Assembly: GCA_026826555.1 (NCBI GenBank)
Contig: JAKSZT010054308.1
Span: 127,386 to 191,385, forward strand
Length of the DNA stretch: 64,000 bases
Direction of reading: 5' to 3'
Origin: Tolypeutes matacus
Lineage: Eukaryota > Chordata > Mammalia > Cingulata > Chlamyphoridae
Positions 11,421 to 22,700 of the stretch are shown here, in pieces. The translations under genes were made by a program, and so were the position numbers. Numbering within the stretch: the first letter of the stretch is position 1; each line of letters opens with the position of its first letter. The notes under the pieces were generated by a model. The model was not told the origin of the DNA and did not search any database. It saw only the letters and a program-made list of their open reading frames with translations.

Positions 11421-11694
11421 AGGTATAGAACTATCATTAAGCTATATTCCCTATTGGGGTGGACTTTTATAAGAATAGAACTGGGACGGTGTAAGAGATT
11501 CTAAATATTTAAAAAACTCTTTTGGGTCAGCTTTTTCATATAAAAAATGAGAGGTCTGGACCAGAAGACTGTAAGGTCCCTTGTATGTCCGAGGCTGTGG
11601 TTTTGAGGAGCAAGCAGCACATTCTAGGGAGGGTCAAGGGAAGCTCATGATGGCCTGCATGGGAGGCCTGTGGCCTGGTGGCCTGGCCTTTGGC

Positions 11695-11871
11695 TCAAAT
11701 GCCAGCTCCACTCTTATTAGCTGTGTGATTTTAGGCATTTTTCTTAACCTCTTTGGGTCTCAGTTTCTTCATCTGTAAAACTGGGACCATTATTTCTATG
11801 CCCTTTGTTTGGGGGTTGAAATGGAGAATTAAATGAAAGAATTATATAAAGTGCTTTGCCCAGTGATTGCA
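11695..11871 (+). repeat. MIR SINE
   Basis: Classic MIR wording: TTAGCTGTGTGATTTTAGGC, CTCAGTTTCTTCATCTGTAA, then GAATTAAATGAAAGAAT and AAAGTGCTTTGCCCAGTG. Confidence 0.85.
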
Positions 11872-12084
11872 CGTCAGAAGTGGGGTAGTGGAGTTCTTGA
11901 GCTTGATTTTCAGGTACTGACTTCTCAAAGCCTTTTCTCTTTAACCCTTCCCCAGAGTGGAAGGCTCCCAGTCTGTCACTGGAGGGTCCACCAGAGCTTA
12001 AACAGAGGGGCCTAAATGGCTCATAAGAGGGTAGGCTCAAGGAATTAGAGAGTGTGAGAAATGGAAGGGGATGCAGACATCACC

Positions 12085-12185
12085 TAAGCTCAGCCTTCAT
12101 TTTACAAATGAGGAAGCTGAGGCCCAGGAGGTAGGTGCCTGCCCAGGGCCTCACAGGTTAGGGGTAAAGCCTGAATAAGGACCCA
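12085..12185 (-). repeat. MIR relic
   Basis: CATTTTACAAATGAGGAAGC TGAGGCCCAGGAGG followed by CCTCACAGG matches the MIR core in minus orientation. Confidence 0.75.
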
Positions 12186-13790
12186 GCGTGCCCAACAGCC
12201 CACCCATCTAAGACCTTGGGGTTTTATAATTTATCCTTTAGGGCTCCACCTCTGTGCTGTTGAGGAGCCCCATCCCACTTGGCCCAGTGAGTTTGTCATC
12301 CAGGAAGGGTAGGGCCAGTGTGTACGTGGAGAAGGAGTGTGTGGGTGTGTGGGGCGGGGGCAGTGTTTTGTCCAAAGTCCATTGGCTCTCCCTACTGGGA
12401 AGAGCTGGGCATTGCCACCTTCAGGGTTCCCGGGCATCTTCCAGGAGGGCTGGCCCTGTGCTGGTACCCTGGCACAGTTAAATTACTGCAAACCTTTCAG
12501 TTTGCTCCTTAAGATGTGCTAGGTGGGACCAGAGCAGCACTTAGTCTAGGACACATTGTGCCCCACAACTGAGGCAAAACCTGCATTCTGGCTCCCTTGG
12601 TCCTTCAGGACTCCCAGGCAACGGTTGATACATATTTTAAGTCGTTTCACGTGGGAGGGTAACTCCAGTCCCTGTAACTCCATTCTGATGGAAAAAGGAA
12701 GTCTGCACTTTAGACTTTTAAAGACCCCCAGCACCAGTGTGTTGCTGGCTTAACACTATTATTCTGTTATTTTTCAAAATATAATATTTAATTAGCATTA
12801 TATGCCACTTTAAAATTTCAGATCAAACCAAGATGTAGTCCACTGGACCGTGTTCTGATCACATATCTCTCCACCGAAACCCCGTCCAAGGTATCTGCTT
12901 TTTGACTGTGGTGAGGCTGAGCATCTTGTCTGTGTTCATTAGTCTTTTATAATCCCCCCAAAGGGATCTTGGGTCCCCCTCTACTTTTAGGGGTCTTGAC
13001 AGAGCCTTTTAGAACTGGAGCTGTGAGGGGTAGGGGTGAGATGCTAAGAACAAACTGGGGTGGTGGTGGTAGGGAGGAGGCAATGGGGCGGGAGGTTCCC
13101 GGGGCCAGTTCACTGCCCCCTTGCCCGTCGCTTGACCACCTTCCCCCCCTCCAGGCCTAAACATCTCTCTGCTCCCTCCCCAGACCCTCTTTCTTTTACC
13201 CCCCTAAGCCTGCTCTGTTTTCTTACGGCTCGCCCTTCCTCCTCTGGGATAGTTTAATTTAACCAGGGCTTCTTTTCCAATGGGCCTAACTGGAGAGACT
13301 TAAGCTGAAAAGCCAGAGGGACCTCAGTCCTGGACTCTGGAGCCCCCTCTCAGGTGTCAACAGCTACGATAAAGAGTAGAAGTTAATGGCATCTCTTTTG
13401 AAATAAACAATTAGGTATATTATGGTTACAATAAAAATGGAAACGGTGGTACTGTCACGTGGCGCTGGCATCACAGTCACTAGCCCTGCTGTGTGGAGGA
13501 GCAGCTCTCAGGGTCCCCGAGAGGAATGGGGGAATCGTGGTCCCAGAGGTAGTCACTGGCCCCAGCCATGTAGATCACAGGTAGGGGGTGGGGCTTGCCT
13601 TTAAAGGCAGTAATTACAGAATGCTCGGAGAACAGGATCGGCTCAGATTTCACAAAATGGTGACCTGTGGGGTGGGGGTGGGGGCAGGGCAACAGTAAAC
13701 CTGGGAAAATTAAGGGGCTTTGGTCTTGCAGACTCTGCTTGGGATCCTGAGAAGTCCTGAGAGGGAGGGGGAAGGGAGAGAACTGTAACT
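12186..13790. other. Non-coding, mostly unique sequence
   Basis: No gene. 12640-12830 and 13240-13440 are AT-rich, non-repeat blocks that could be conserved elements (TATTTAATTAGCATTATATG; AAATAAACAATTAGG). 13665-13690 is G-rich. Confidence 0.4.
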
Positions 13791-14970
13791 TGCAGAGGGA
13801 CCACCATCTGCCAGATACAGTGCTAGGCTTTGCCATTACTCCATTCATTCTCTACGACAGCCTTAGGTGGTAGGCATTATACTTTTACACTTCACAATTG
13901 AGGACAATTAGAGGAGGCAAGGTGGTGGTTCTGGGGGATTCCATCTCCTTTCTGGGAAGGCAGGGAAGTTTGCTGGGAGGCTAAGAAAGGGCTCCTGGGA
14001 CATCCTGGTAAGGGCAAAGCTGGAGCTGCTATCCCCCTGGCTGATGTGCCCCAGGTGTGCTCACTTTAGAGATGCCAGGTGGGGCCTGTGCCGTCACAGC
14101 AGCTGCCTCACCAGGGAGCTGCCCTGCAAGGGTGAGGTATGGCTGAGGCCAGGCAGAACCTGAGACTACCATTGGGCTGGGGAAGGGATATAACCAAAGG
14201 GAAAACAGTGCCTGAGGACAGGAATGGGATGGGAAAAGTAAAATCAGATGAGCCAACCAAACAAAAACAAAACAGAGCTAGTGTCTGTAGTGAAATAGAG
14301 TTGGGGTGATTTATTAATTCGGACCATATGAAATTGCTGTTTTGTAGGTCAAAAATGTTGGGCTATCAGCAATTTTACCTGTTGAACCTGATGTAAGTCC
14401 GTTGAGGGCAGTGCCACATCCTCCGTATTGCCTATCAAATGCAGGTAGGTCCTAAGGTAAGATGAGCAGCACGTGATTTTAGACTCTGGAATGCCTACCT
14501 GTCTCAGATAATATCTCCAGAAGGCACCCAAGACACACATGTTACCTGGAGGGAGCAAATATTATCTAGCAACACACTGGCACAATTGGTTTCTATCAAA
14601 CTTGTCACTTGAAGAGTACTGGCGCCTTAATTGGAGGGGCGTTTTGCTTGGATGGAGCACAACGAAAGTGGTGCCGAGAGCCTGCGTGCTCCACGTTGGC
14701 CCAGGGCGAGGGGCACTGAGGTGAGAACTAAGTCTGGGGACTTGAACTCTGGGCTGGCTGGCTTCCCCACAGCCTGCTGTGCCGGCTCTTAGATTCCTGT
14801 GGTGCTCTGGCACCCTCTTCAGGAAACGTCCTGAAACGCACGCCTATGTTTCAGGAAAATGGAACTCTTCAGTGAAAATTTGGGGATTCGAGGTAGAAGG
14901 AGAAGGGAAATATGTTTATCAAATGTATATTTTGTGTAAGCAGTGTGCCTGGAACTCAGAATAACCCTGA
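13791..14970. other. Non-coding; MIR-like relic at the start
   Basis: 13800-13930 has MIR3/MIR-like wording in minus orientation. The remainder shows no gene or recognised repeat. Confidence 0.35.
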
Positions 14971-14974
14971 GCAG

Positions 14975-15115
14975 TGGTCAGTATTATTCCTGTTTTGCAG
15001 AGATGTAAACTCAGATTCAGAGGAATTTGTGTGACTTTGCCAAGGTTGTAACTCAATGATGGTGAAGCTGGGATTCAAATCCAGGCCAACAACACTGCCT
15101 TTGATTTCTGAATCT
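14975..15115 (-). repeat. MIR relic
   Basis: CCTGTTTTGCAGAGATG ... AAGCTGGGATTCAAATCCAG is a MIR core in minus orientation. Confidence 0.7.
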
Positions 15116-15163
15116 CCAGAGTATAGTGGGATACAATAAATGCCACCCCCCAAAAACACAGCA

Positions 15164-15382
15164 TGGGGTGGGGGGGGTGGATGTGGCTCAAGTGGTTGAG
15201 CACCGGCTTCCCACATGGGAGGTCCTGGATTCAGTTCCCGGAGCCTCCTAAAAACCAAAAGAAACAAACAAACACAAACAAACAACAAGCAAACAACAAT
15301 AAAAAACCAACTCAGGGGAGCCAAGGTGGCTCAGCAGTTGAGTGTCCTGGTACCTAAAAAGAAAAGAAAAAAAAAAAAGAAG
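15164..15382 (+). repeat. Two DAS-SINE units in tandem
   Basis: Unit 1 (about 15171-15317) has the tRNA-like head GGATGTGGCTCAAGTGGTTG with pol III A-box and a B-box-like GATTCAGTTCCC, then an AAACAAAC tail. Unit 2 (about 15318-15382) starts AGCCAAGGTGGCTCAGCAG but lacks the middle of the head. An ACACAGCA repeat flanks the pair (15156-15163 and 15383-15390). DAS-SINEs are typical of armadillos. Confidence 0.85.
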
Positions 15383-15390
15383 ACACAGCA

Positions 15391-15625
15391 CCTGTTTAAA
15401 TCCCTACAGCCAAAGGCCAAGTTTGTGCCCCTTGCACAGGGGTGTGAACCTCGGGCCCCCGGCGATGTGTCTGGAGCAGCGCTTTGCCTCGACCTCCTGA
15501 ACGCTCTTGGCAGCCCCCTGGGAAACGGCTCCCACATGGGCAGTGCTGTCCCCTGCTACTGGTCCTTTTATATAAAACTAGCTCTCTCTGTTTTACAGAT
15601 GAGGAGACTTGATTCTCAGAGAAGG
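15391..15625. other. Non-coding, nothing recognised
   Basis: Moderately GC-rich, with a MIR-like TTTTACAGATGAGGAGACTTG at 15590-15612. No gene. Confidence 0.4.
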
Positions 15626-15629
15626 TAGG

Positions 15630-15985
15630 GCATTCATTCAACCAATAAATATTTATTGAGCCTCGACTATGTCCCAGTCAATGTTATCGGCACCAGTGAC
15701 TAGAATAGATGAAAGCCGAGGAAGTTAGGCAGTAAGCAATACAAAAATAAATTAGGTAAAATTTTAGAAGCTATAAAATCAGAAGCAGAATAAGAGAGTC
15801 CTGTGGCAGGGGTAGGGGGAATTGAGCAAACACTTGAATGAGGTCAGGGGGTGCCTAAGAACGTTCCAAGCAGAGGAAAGAGCCAGAACAAATGCCCTGA
15901 GGTAAGAGTGTGCCTGGTCCATGGAAGACAGAACCAGGAGGCCAGTGTGACTAGGAAGGAGTGAGAGAGCAGGAGAGTGGTAGGG
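15630..15985 (+). repeat. Ancient mammalian interspersed repeat, copy 3
   Basis: CATTCATTCAACCAATAAAT head, then GCCTGGTCCATGGAAGACAG and GGAGGCCAGTGTGACTAGG; same family as 400-1340 and 8130-8890. Confidence 0.5.
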
Positions 15986-16195
15986 ACAGAGACACAACCA
16001 TTTATCACATGCTGGGCACCATCCAGCATTTTCACACGCTGAGCTTACCGACAACTCTGGGAGGGCGTCAGGAACCCATTTAGAGTTGAGTTGCAGTGTG
16101 AGGCTGGGTGGCTTGTCCAAGGTCGCAGGGCTAGCAAGTCAGATGTTCTGGCTCCAGAACCCTTGTTCTCTCCTCTACGCCTGACTGCCTTTCTT
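15986..16195 (-). repeat. MIR-like relic
   Basis: CATTTATCACATGCTGGGC ... GGCTTGTCCAAGGTCGCAGG ... CAGATGTTCTGGCTCCAGAA fits a diverged MIR in minus orientation. Confidence 0.5.
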
Positions 16196-17215
16196 TATGT
16201 ATGTTTCTTTTGTGGGTGAACAGTCCCTACCTGCAGTACCTGCCGAGTTCTAGGTCCAACTTCTCCCGTGCCGTGGGGACGAGCCCTTGGGGCCATGGGC
16301 GCTGTGAGATGATTTTCCCCATCACACCTAGGCTGCTTCCTAATACCTCTAATTTTAGGTCCAATCTTCTCACTATTCTGGGATCCACAACTATTTTTAG
16401 TTCCCTCTTATGTTGGCATCAGGTAGATATTCTTTTATTCTCTGAGAGAGAAAGCACAGAAGTTTACGTTCTTCTGTACAATGAAAGCAAGAATGGAGCT
16501 TTGTTTAGCGTAGCTGTTTCCTACCCTTGTCACTGCTCTGGGTAGCGGGTACAGAATAGCTGGGGTATTGTGCGGGATGTGTGTGTGTCCTTCCCAGGCA
16601 GGCGTCAGTATTTGGCTCCTTCTTGCTTGGTGTCCTTTGGGAGGGATCCAGCCAGGCTGCGCGTTGTGGAAAGGGCAGGCGCCACCTGCTGGCTGTAGGT
16701 GTCAGCCACTTTGGCACTCAGTGAAGCCTCATTCTTACCTACCTTTACCCCGAAATGTCACATGAAACTTATTCAGATGTGACTGTGGCAAGTTAATCCT
16801 TCCATTTTCAGTTTCCCCAAAGCACTTTATGTATGTGATACAGTGATTGTAGTGTCACGTGAATGTTTCCTTTGTCTTTGCTTGTGCTGTGCAGAGAACA
16901 ATATTCTCTACTCCTAAGTTGCCCCTCACCTCCCGTTCAACAACCACCACTTCAAAACTCACCTGTCCCCCCAAATCATCCCTTATCCCCATCCCAGTCT
17001 AGGCCAGGGGCCCGTCCTCTGTTCCCCAAAGCACCCTGTACTCACTTCTACTCACCTGTGGTTATTGTGTCCCTCTCCTCTCCAGCTTATGACCCACTTG
17101 AGGACAGGAATAAGCACCATTTACCCATGAGGTATAGCAAGGTACTGAGGAATTACTTGCTGAAAGAAAGAAAGAAGGAATAAATAGCAGCAGGCTATAC
17201 TAAATAGAAAACAGA
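16196..17215. other. Non-coding; L2 relic near the end
   Basis: No gene. 16960-17165 resembles an L2 3' end (TATGACCCACTTGAGGACAGG). Confidence 0.4.
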
Positions 17216-17219
17216 CCGC

Positions 17220-18205
17220 ACTCGGATCTGGGGAGGGGCCACTGGGGTTTATTTACATGGCGGAGGAATGGCCTCCTTTGGTGAGAGAGTTCCAAAGAGT
17301 TATTGCACTTATAAACGTTTTATACCAAATGTTGCTGCTGGCAACCCAACATCATCCCTTTCTAAGAATTTTAAGAGTCAAAGTTCATCTAACCTGACTA
17401 TGTTGAACTTTACCTGAGCTCCCTGCTCCTGGAAAAGTGATGGTCAAGGAATCCCTATCCTTTTGCGTTCTGTGAAATGGCTTAGTTGCAAAGAAAGAAC
17501 TTCTCCATGTGACTTAAATAAGATTTGCAGACAATCCGCCGTTTACCTAGGACCAGGCCAGACACAGACCCTCCAAATTCCCATTCTTTGTCTCATAAAT
17601 GATTAACTGAACTGTTTGTCCTCACTGATCAATCTGGACAAAGTGCCCACTAAGTTGACTTGACCAAACTTCGTTCAGTCTTTTCTGTTCCTCCCAAGCC
17701 CCTTGAACTTTGGCCCACCCTTGTGCTTCAGTGAGCATTGGAATGCAGACCCCCCCCCCCCCCGTCCTAAAGGCCTCTGTCATGAATTAGCTGATGGCAG
17801 AGATGGATGCTTCCTGCTCAGCTCTCTGATCACCTGCTCATCCCACTCCCTGGCCTGGTTCTTTCTACCCTTGTTTCTCTTCCCTGTGAAAGAAAATCCC
17901 TTTTGTCCAGACTTGCTTACAGACCTTACAGAACGCTTTTCCTTTCCCTAGTGTGATAGTCTTTTTCTTTTTTAATATACTTTTTAATTTTTTAAAAAGA
18001 TACTTTAGATTACATAAATGTTACATAGAAGATATAGGGGATTCCCATTTGCCCCGCTCCCTACCCCTCCCACACTTTCCCACATTTACAACATCCTTCA
18101 TTAGTGTGGTACGTTCGTTACAATTGTGATAGTCTTTGACAATAAAACTCTCCTTACTTAGGTCCAGATTTGTTTTTGAGAAAACATTCTCAGATGCGAA
18201 GGTCT
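17220..18205 (+). repeat. Possible LTR fragment, split by an L1 insertion
   Basis: The sequence resumes on both sides of the L1 at 17965-18124 and continues into ACAATAAAACTCTCCTTACT (polyadenylation signal 18141-18146), wording typical of an LTR R-U5 region. The 5' limit and family are not clear. A run of 14 C lies at 17751-17764. Confidence 0.4.
17965..18124 (-). repeat. Short 5'-truncated L1 insertion
   Basis: Antisense L1 3'-end sequence with a T-rich left end, flanked by a perfect 13-bp target-site duplication TGTGATAGTCTTT (17952-17964 and 18125-18137). Confidence 0.8.
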
Positions 18206-19110
18206 TTACTTTTTTTTTTTTTAATTAGAGAAGCAGTGGGTTTACAGAGCAAGCATACATAAAATATAGGATTCCCATATACCACCCTATTATTAACACC
18301 GCACATTGATGTGGTACATTTGTTACAACTGATGATCGTACGGTTTTACTATGGTACTAGTAAGCCATAGTCTTTGGTTTAACTTAGGGGTCACAGTGTT
18401 GTGTAATTCCATGGATTTTTAAAAAAATTTATTTTAGTACCGTACGTAAAATCTAAATTTTCCTATTTTACCTGCACTCAAATACATAATTCAGTGCTGC
18501 TTATTACATTCACAATGTTGTGCAGCCATCACCACCATCCACTGCCAAAACTTTTCCATCATCTCGAATAGAAACTCTGTACATTTTAAGCTTTAACCCT
18601 CTATTTCCTACCCTAACCCCGTCCCTTGGTAATGTATAGTCTAAATTCTGACTCTATGAGTTTGCTTATTCTAATTATTTCTTGTCAGTGAGATCATAAC
18701 ATATTTGTCCTTTTGTGTCTGGCTTTTTCACTCAGCATGATGTCTTCATGGTTTATCTATGTTGTCACATGTATCAGAACTTCATTCTTTTTTTATGGCT
18801 GAATAATATTCCGTTGTGTGAATATGCCACATTTGGTTTATCCATTCATCGGTTGATGGACACCTGGGTTTGCTTCCATCTTTGCAATTGTGAATAATGC
18901 TACTTTGAACATCAGTGTGAAAATATTTGTTTAAGTCCCTGCTTTCAATGCTTTTGGCTGTACACCTAGAAGTGTGATTGCCAGGTCATATGGTAATTCT
19001 ATATTTAACTTTCTGAGGAACTGCCAAACTGTCTCCCACAGTGGCCGCACCATTTTACATTCCCACCAACAAGGAATGAGTGTTCTTATTTCTCCATATT
19101 CTCTCCAACA
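18206..19110 (-). repeat. L1 LINE 3' end
   Basis: Starts with poly-T and continues through antisense L1 3' UTR and end of ORF2 (GTTGTGCAGCCATCACCACC; GGCTGAATAATATTCCGTTG; TCATATGGTAATTCTAT). No intact frame. Confidence 0.85.
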
Positions 19111-19125
19111 CTTGTGATTTACTTT

Positions 19126-19266
19126 ATATATAAATATAAATATTTTATATAAATATATATAAAACTATTTTAAAAATATGTATGTTTTATAGGAGGTACC
19201 AGGAATTGAACCCGGGACCTTGTGCATGGGAGGCAGGTGCTCAACCACTGAGCTACATCCACACCC
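19126..19266 (-). repeat. DAS-SINE with TA-rich tail
   Basis: Reverse-strand tRNA-like head (GAATTGAACCCGGGACC is the B-box region; CAACCACTGAGCTACATCC is the A-box region) with a TA-rich tail on its left. Flanking duplication CTTGTGATTTACTTT (19111-19125) and CTTGTAATTTACTTT (19267-19281), 14 of 15 matching. Confidence 0.9.
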
Positions 19267-19281
19267 CTTGTAATTTACTTT

Positions 19282-20000
19282 TTTTTTTTTCCACTTCACA
19301 TTTTATTTGGAGATATTCAAAAGGAATAGAAATCCATATCACACAGCTCTTATGTCTGCCAAGGTTAATTTTTAAAAAATTTGTGTAAATCCACTTGTCC
19401 CTTTTATTTGCATTTTGATGAGGGCTTTGTATTTTATAAATACACAATTAACAAGTTATTGAAAATTGAAATACCGTGGGTTTTGTGTTTTCCTTAAATG
19501 TGCAATTAAAACGTGTGTACATGTAACAATTCTTAGACATGTACCTGAGTCCTCCCCTTTCATACCCACTTCCATGCAATGCCCACTCCCACCTGGCTAA
19601 GTCACTTCCTTCAGAGGGAGACATTGTGAATGATTTTTACAGAGACTTTCACACTTTTTCCCCTACATGCATAAGTTTTAACATTTTTGTTTTACATGGT
19701 TGTATTCTTAAAACATATGCAATTTCTATTCAGTTTCACCACTGAACATTATATCATAAGGATTCTTGGGCATATTAAATATTGAATAGTGTATTGAATA
19801 TATGTATTATAAATTGCTTAATTATATCCTGTTGCATAATTAAGTTGTTTTTCAGCTTTTCACTATTATAAATTCTGCAATGACTGTCTTTGCACATAAA
19901 ACCTTCTTTGTTTTGGTTAAGGAATTTCTGTAGAAAGATCCTTACTCCAGGAGAGCATTCTGGGGTCACAGCAATGATTCTTTCCACGGGAAAGTTCCTG
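19282..20000 (-). repeat. Old L1 3'-end relics
   Basis: 19495-19990 resembles antisense ends of old L1 elements (AATTATATCCTGTTGCATAA; TTATAAATTCTGCAATGAC). The part before 19495 is unassigned AT-rich sequence. Confidence 0.45.
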
Positions 20001-20470
20001 GCTATGCAGGTACCTGTCCATTTTATAGTAACACAGAGAAAGAAACATGGGCTTTGGGGTCACACAAACTTGTACTCAAATTCCAGAGACAGGCCACATG
20101 CATTTTAAACAGAGACAGACCACTTTAGTTGGCATTTTAGGTTTTGCCAGCTCATGGTCATTGTTCAATCTGGCTATACAGATACCTTACCAGGTCTTAT
20201 TTGATTGTTGAAATAAAAGCTCTTCACAGCCCTTAACACATATAGTTGCATACTGTTTATAAAGACTTAGTAACTATGAAGGGAAATGGTTGAAGATGAG
20301 CTAGAAAGCTAGGCTGGCGCAGGCTCAGGGGCCTTGTGTGTCGGACTAGACAAGGACTTTGTTCTATAAGGACGCCACCTTGTGGAGAAACAGCAAATTA
20401 AAAACAAAAGCCATTGAAGAATATTTTTTACCACATGGATAACTAATTACCCCAACAACATTTATACCCT
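20001..20470. other. Non-coding, nothing recognised
   Basis: No gene or clear repeat seen. Confidence 0.4.
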
Positions 20471-20647
20471 ATCCTTTCTCCATTATCTTTTCTCCTTTAT
20501 TAAGGTATAACTTTAAAGAAGCAGGAACACACAAGCCTTAAACGTACAACTCCATGCATTTTTACATATGTATACACCATCAGCCACCTCCAGGATCTGT
20601 GACGGCGTCCACACGACCCCTCTAGTCAGTACAAAGAGTTACCACTA

Positions 20648-20749
20648 GGGGGCGGATGTGGCTCAAATGGTTGGGCGTCTGTCTCCCATATGGAGGGACC
20701 TGGGTTGGATCCCTGGGACCTCCCGGTAAAATTAAAAAAAAAAAAAAAA
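20648..20749 (+). repeat. DAS-SINE with perfect target-site duplication
   Basis: tRNA-like head GGGCGGATGTGGCTCAAATG, B-box-like GGTTGGATCCC and an A tail. Flanked by a perfect 15-bp duplication AAAGAGTTACCACTA (20633-20647 and 20750-20764) within L1 sequence. Confidence 0.95.
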
Positions 20750-20956
20750 AAAGAGTTACCACTAATATGACCTCCCTCACCGTAGATTAGTTTTGACTGT
20801 ACTTGAACTTCATATAAATGGAATCATACAGTAGATACTATTTTGTATCTTACTTTTTCATTCAACATTATATTTGTGAGTTTCATCCATGTTGTTTATT
20901 TTTTTTATAGCGGTGTAATATTTCATTTTATGTATATGCCACAATATCTATCCATT

Positions 20957-21411
20957 TATATTAGTTTTCTGTTGCTGCTGCAATAAATCACCATGAATTT
21001 AGTGACTTAAAACAACACGTTTATGATCTTACAGTTCTGCAGGTTAGAAGTCTGACATGGGTCTCCTTGGGCTAAAATCAAGGTATTGACAGGGTTGCAT
21101 TCTTTTCTGGAGGCTCTAGGGGAGACTTTTTCCATGACCACATCCCTTGGCTCATGGTCCTTTTCTTCCATCAGCAAAGCCAGCAATGTTGCATCTCTCT
21201 GTAGTTACATCTCTCTTTCTGAATCCAGCCAGGAAAGTGTCTCTGATTTTAAGGACTCGTATGATTACATAATCCAGGAAAATCTCCCCATCTCAAGGTC
21301 CTCAAATTAATCACATCTGCAAATGCCCTTTGCTATGTAAGGTAACATATTCACAGATTCCAGGGATTAGGACTTGGGCGTCTTTACAGCGTCACTCTTC
21401 TGCCTATCACA
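20957..21411 (-). repeat. MaLR-type (MLT1-like) LTR inserted in the L1
   Basis: Reads TATATTAGTTTTCTGTTGCT at the left and ends GCCTATCACA, the antisense form of a MaLR LTR. A 5-bp duplication CCATT flanks it (20952-20956 and 21412-21416), as expected for ERVL-class insertion. Internal wording such as CTTAAAACAACACG and CATCTGCAAATGCCC supports the family. Confidence 0.8.
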
Positions 21412-21769
21412 CCATTCTACTGTTGATAGATATTTAGGTTGTTTCCAGTTTGAGGCTATTATAAATAAAGCTGCAACAAATATTTCTGTACATGTATTTT
21501 TGTGAACATAAGAACTGATTTTGTTGGGTATATATTCAGGAATATGACTGCTGGATCATAGGGTATGAGTATGTACAACTTTAGTAGATACTGTTAAATA
21601 GTTTTCCAAAGTGATTGTGCCAATTTACACTCCTACCAGTAAGTTAAGGGAGTTCCCTGTACACCAAACCCTTGCTACCACTTGATATTGTTACTCTTTC
21701 AAAATTTTATTTATTCCATTGTGTGCCCTCATGATATTATATATATATAATCATTGTACTTCCACATAC

Positions 21770-22290
21770 CAGCGAAAAAGAGAAAATGTAATTTTAAAAA
21801 AGATACCATTTACAATAGCAACAAAAATGTAAAATAGGAGTAAGTTTTATAATTTATATTCCTTTTTGAAGAAAATTATAAAATTTAATTAAAAGACATT
21901 AATGAAGACCTAAATAAACACAAAGATACTGTGTTCATGAATCTATGTTCATGATTCAATATCAATATCCTAGATTCAATATCCTAAAGATGCCAATTTT
22001 CCCCAGATTACTCTATGGATTTAATGTATTCTCATGGATCTCAGAAAGCCATTTCTAATATTTATATGGAAATGGAAATGACCAATCATAGACCAAGTCT
22101 TCCTAAGAAGAATAAGTCCAGAGGATCTTTCTTACCAGATAGCAAGACTTAATAGAAGCACCAGAAATTAGCATAGTATGGTATTGGCACAGAGTAATAT
22201 AAATAGAGGAACCAAATAAAAAACCCAGAAATGACCTACATATATATGGGAACATCATATATGAGAGAGATAGCCTTCATGTTTGGATCG
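21770..22290 (+). repeat. L1 ORF2 fragment
   Basis: Sense ORF2 sequence (ATACCATTTACAATAGCAAC; GACATTAATGAAGACCTAAA; TAGCATAGTATGGTATTGGC) with several stops. Confidence 0.75.
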
Positions 22291-22700
22291 TGATGGAGAG
22301 TATCTGACAAATCTTCTCCCTCTGCTGTAAACAGCAAAGCTGAGCAAAAGATGTGAAACAAATGTCTTCAGAAATTGGACAGAGACCAACATAAGTTTGT
22401 AAACTTTGAGGGAAGAGAGGCATAAAAGGTAAGCCCCACCTCCAATCTGGCTTTTTTACCCAAAGGCAAACTAAACAGAGGAGACAGAGATCAGAATTCA
22501 GGACTACCGAGTCAGCAGAATTTGGAGGCCGGGGTCCTAGTGAGAGAAGTTTACCCCTCAAATGGCATATAATTTGCTCTCTCTGACTGTGCTGTCTAGC
22601 AATTCTAATATGATATTGAATAAGTGTGGTGATAACAGAAATCCTTGCCTCATTGCTTTTAAAGGGAAACATGAATTTTCCAGCAAAGACTTCTAAAACG
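22291..22700 (-). repeat. Mostly unassigned; short antisense L1 piece at the end
   Basis: 22590-22690 has TGATATTGAATAAGTGTGGT and GCTTTTAAAGGGAAAC, antisense L1 ORF2 wording. The rest is not recognised. Confidence 0.4.

Larger units (their letters stand above)
20480..21740 (-). repeat. L1 LINE 3' end interrupted by a DAS-SINE and a MaLR-type LTR
   Basis: Antisense L1 sequence (TTATTAAGGTATAACTT; AAATGGAATCATACAGTAG; TCTACTGTTGATAGATATTT; TGACTGCTGGATCATAGGG) continues across both insertions, which sit inside it. Confidence 0.8.
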
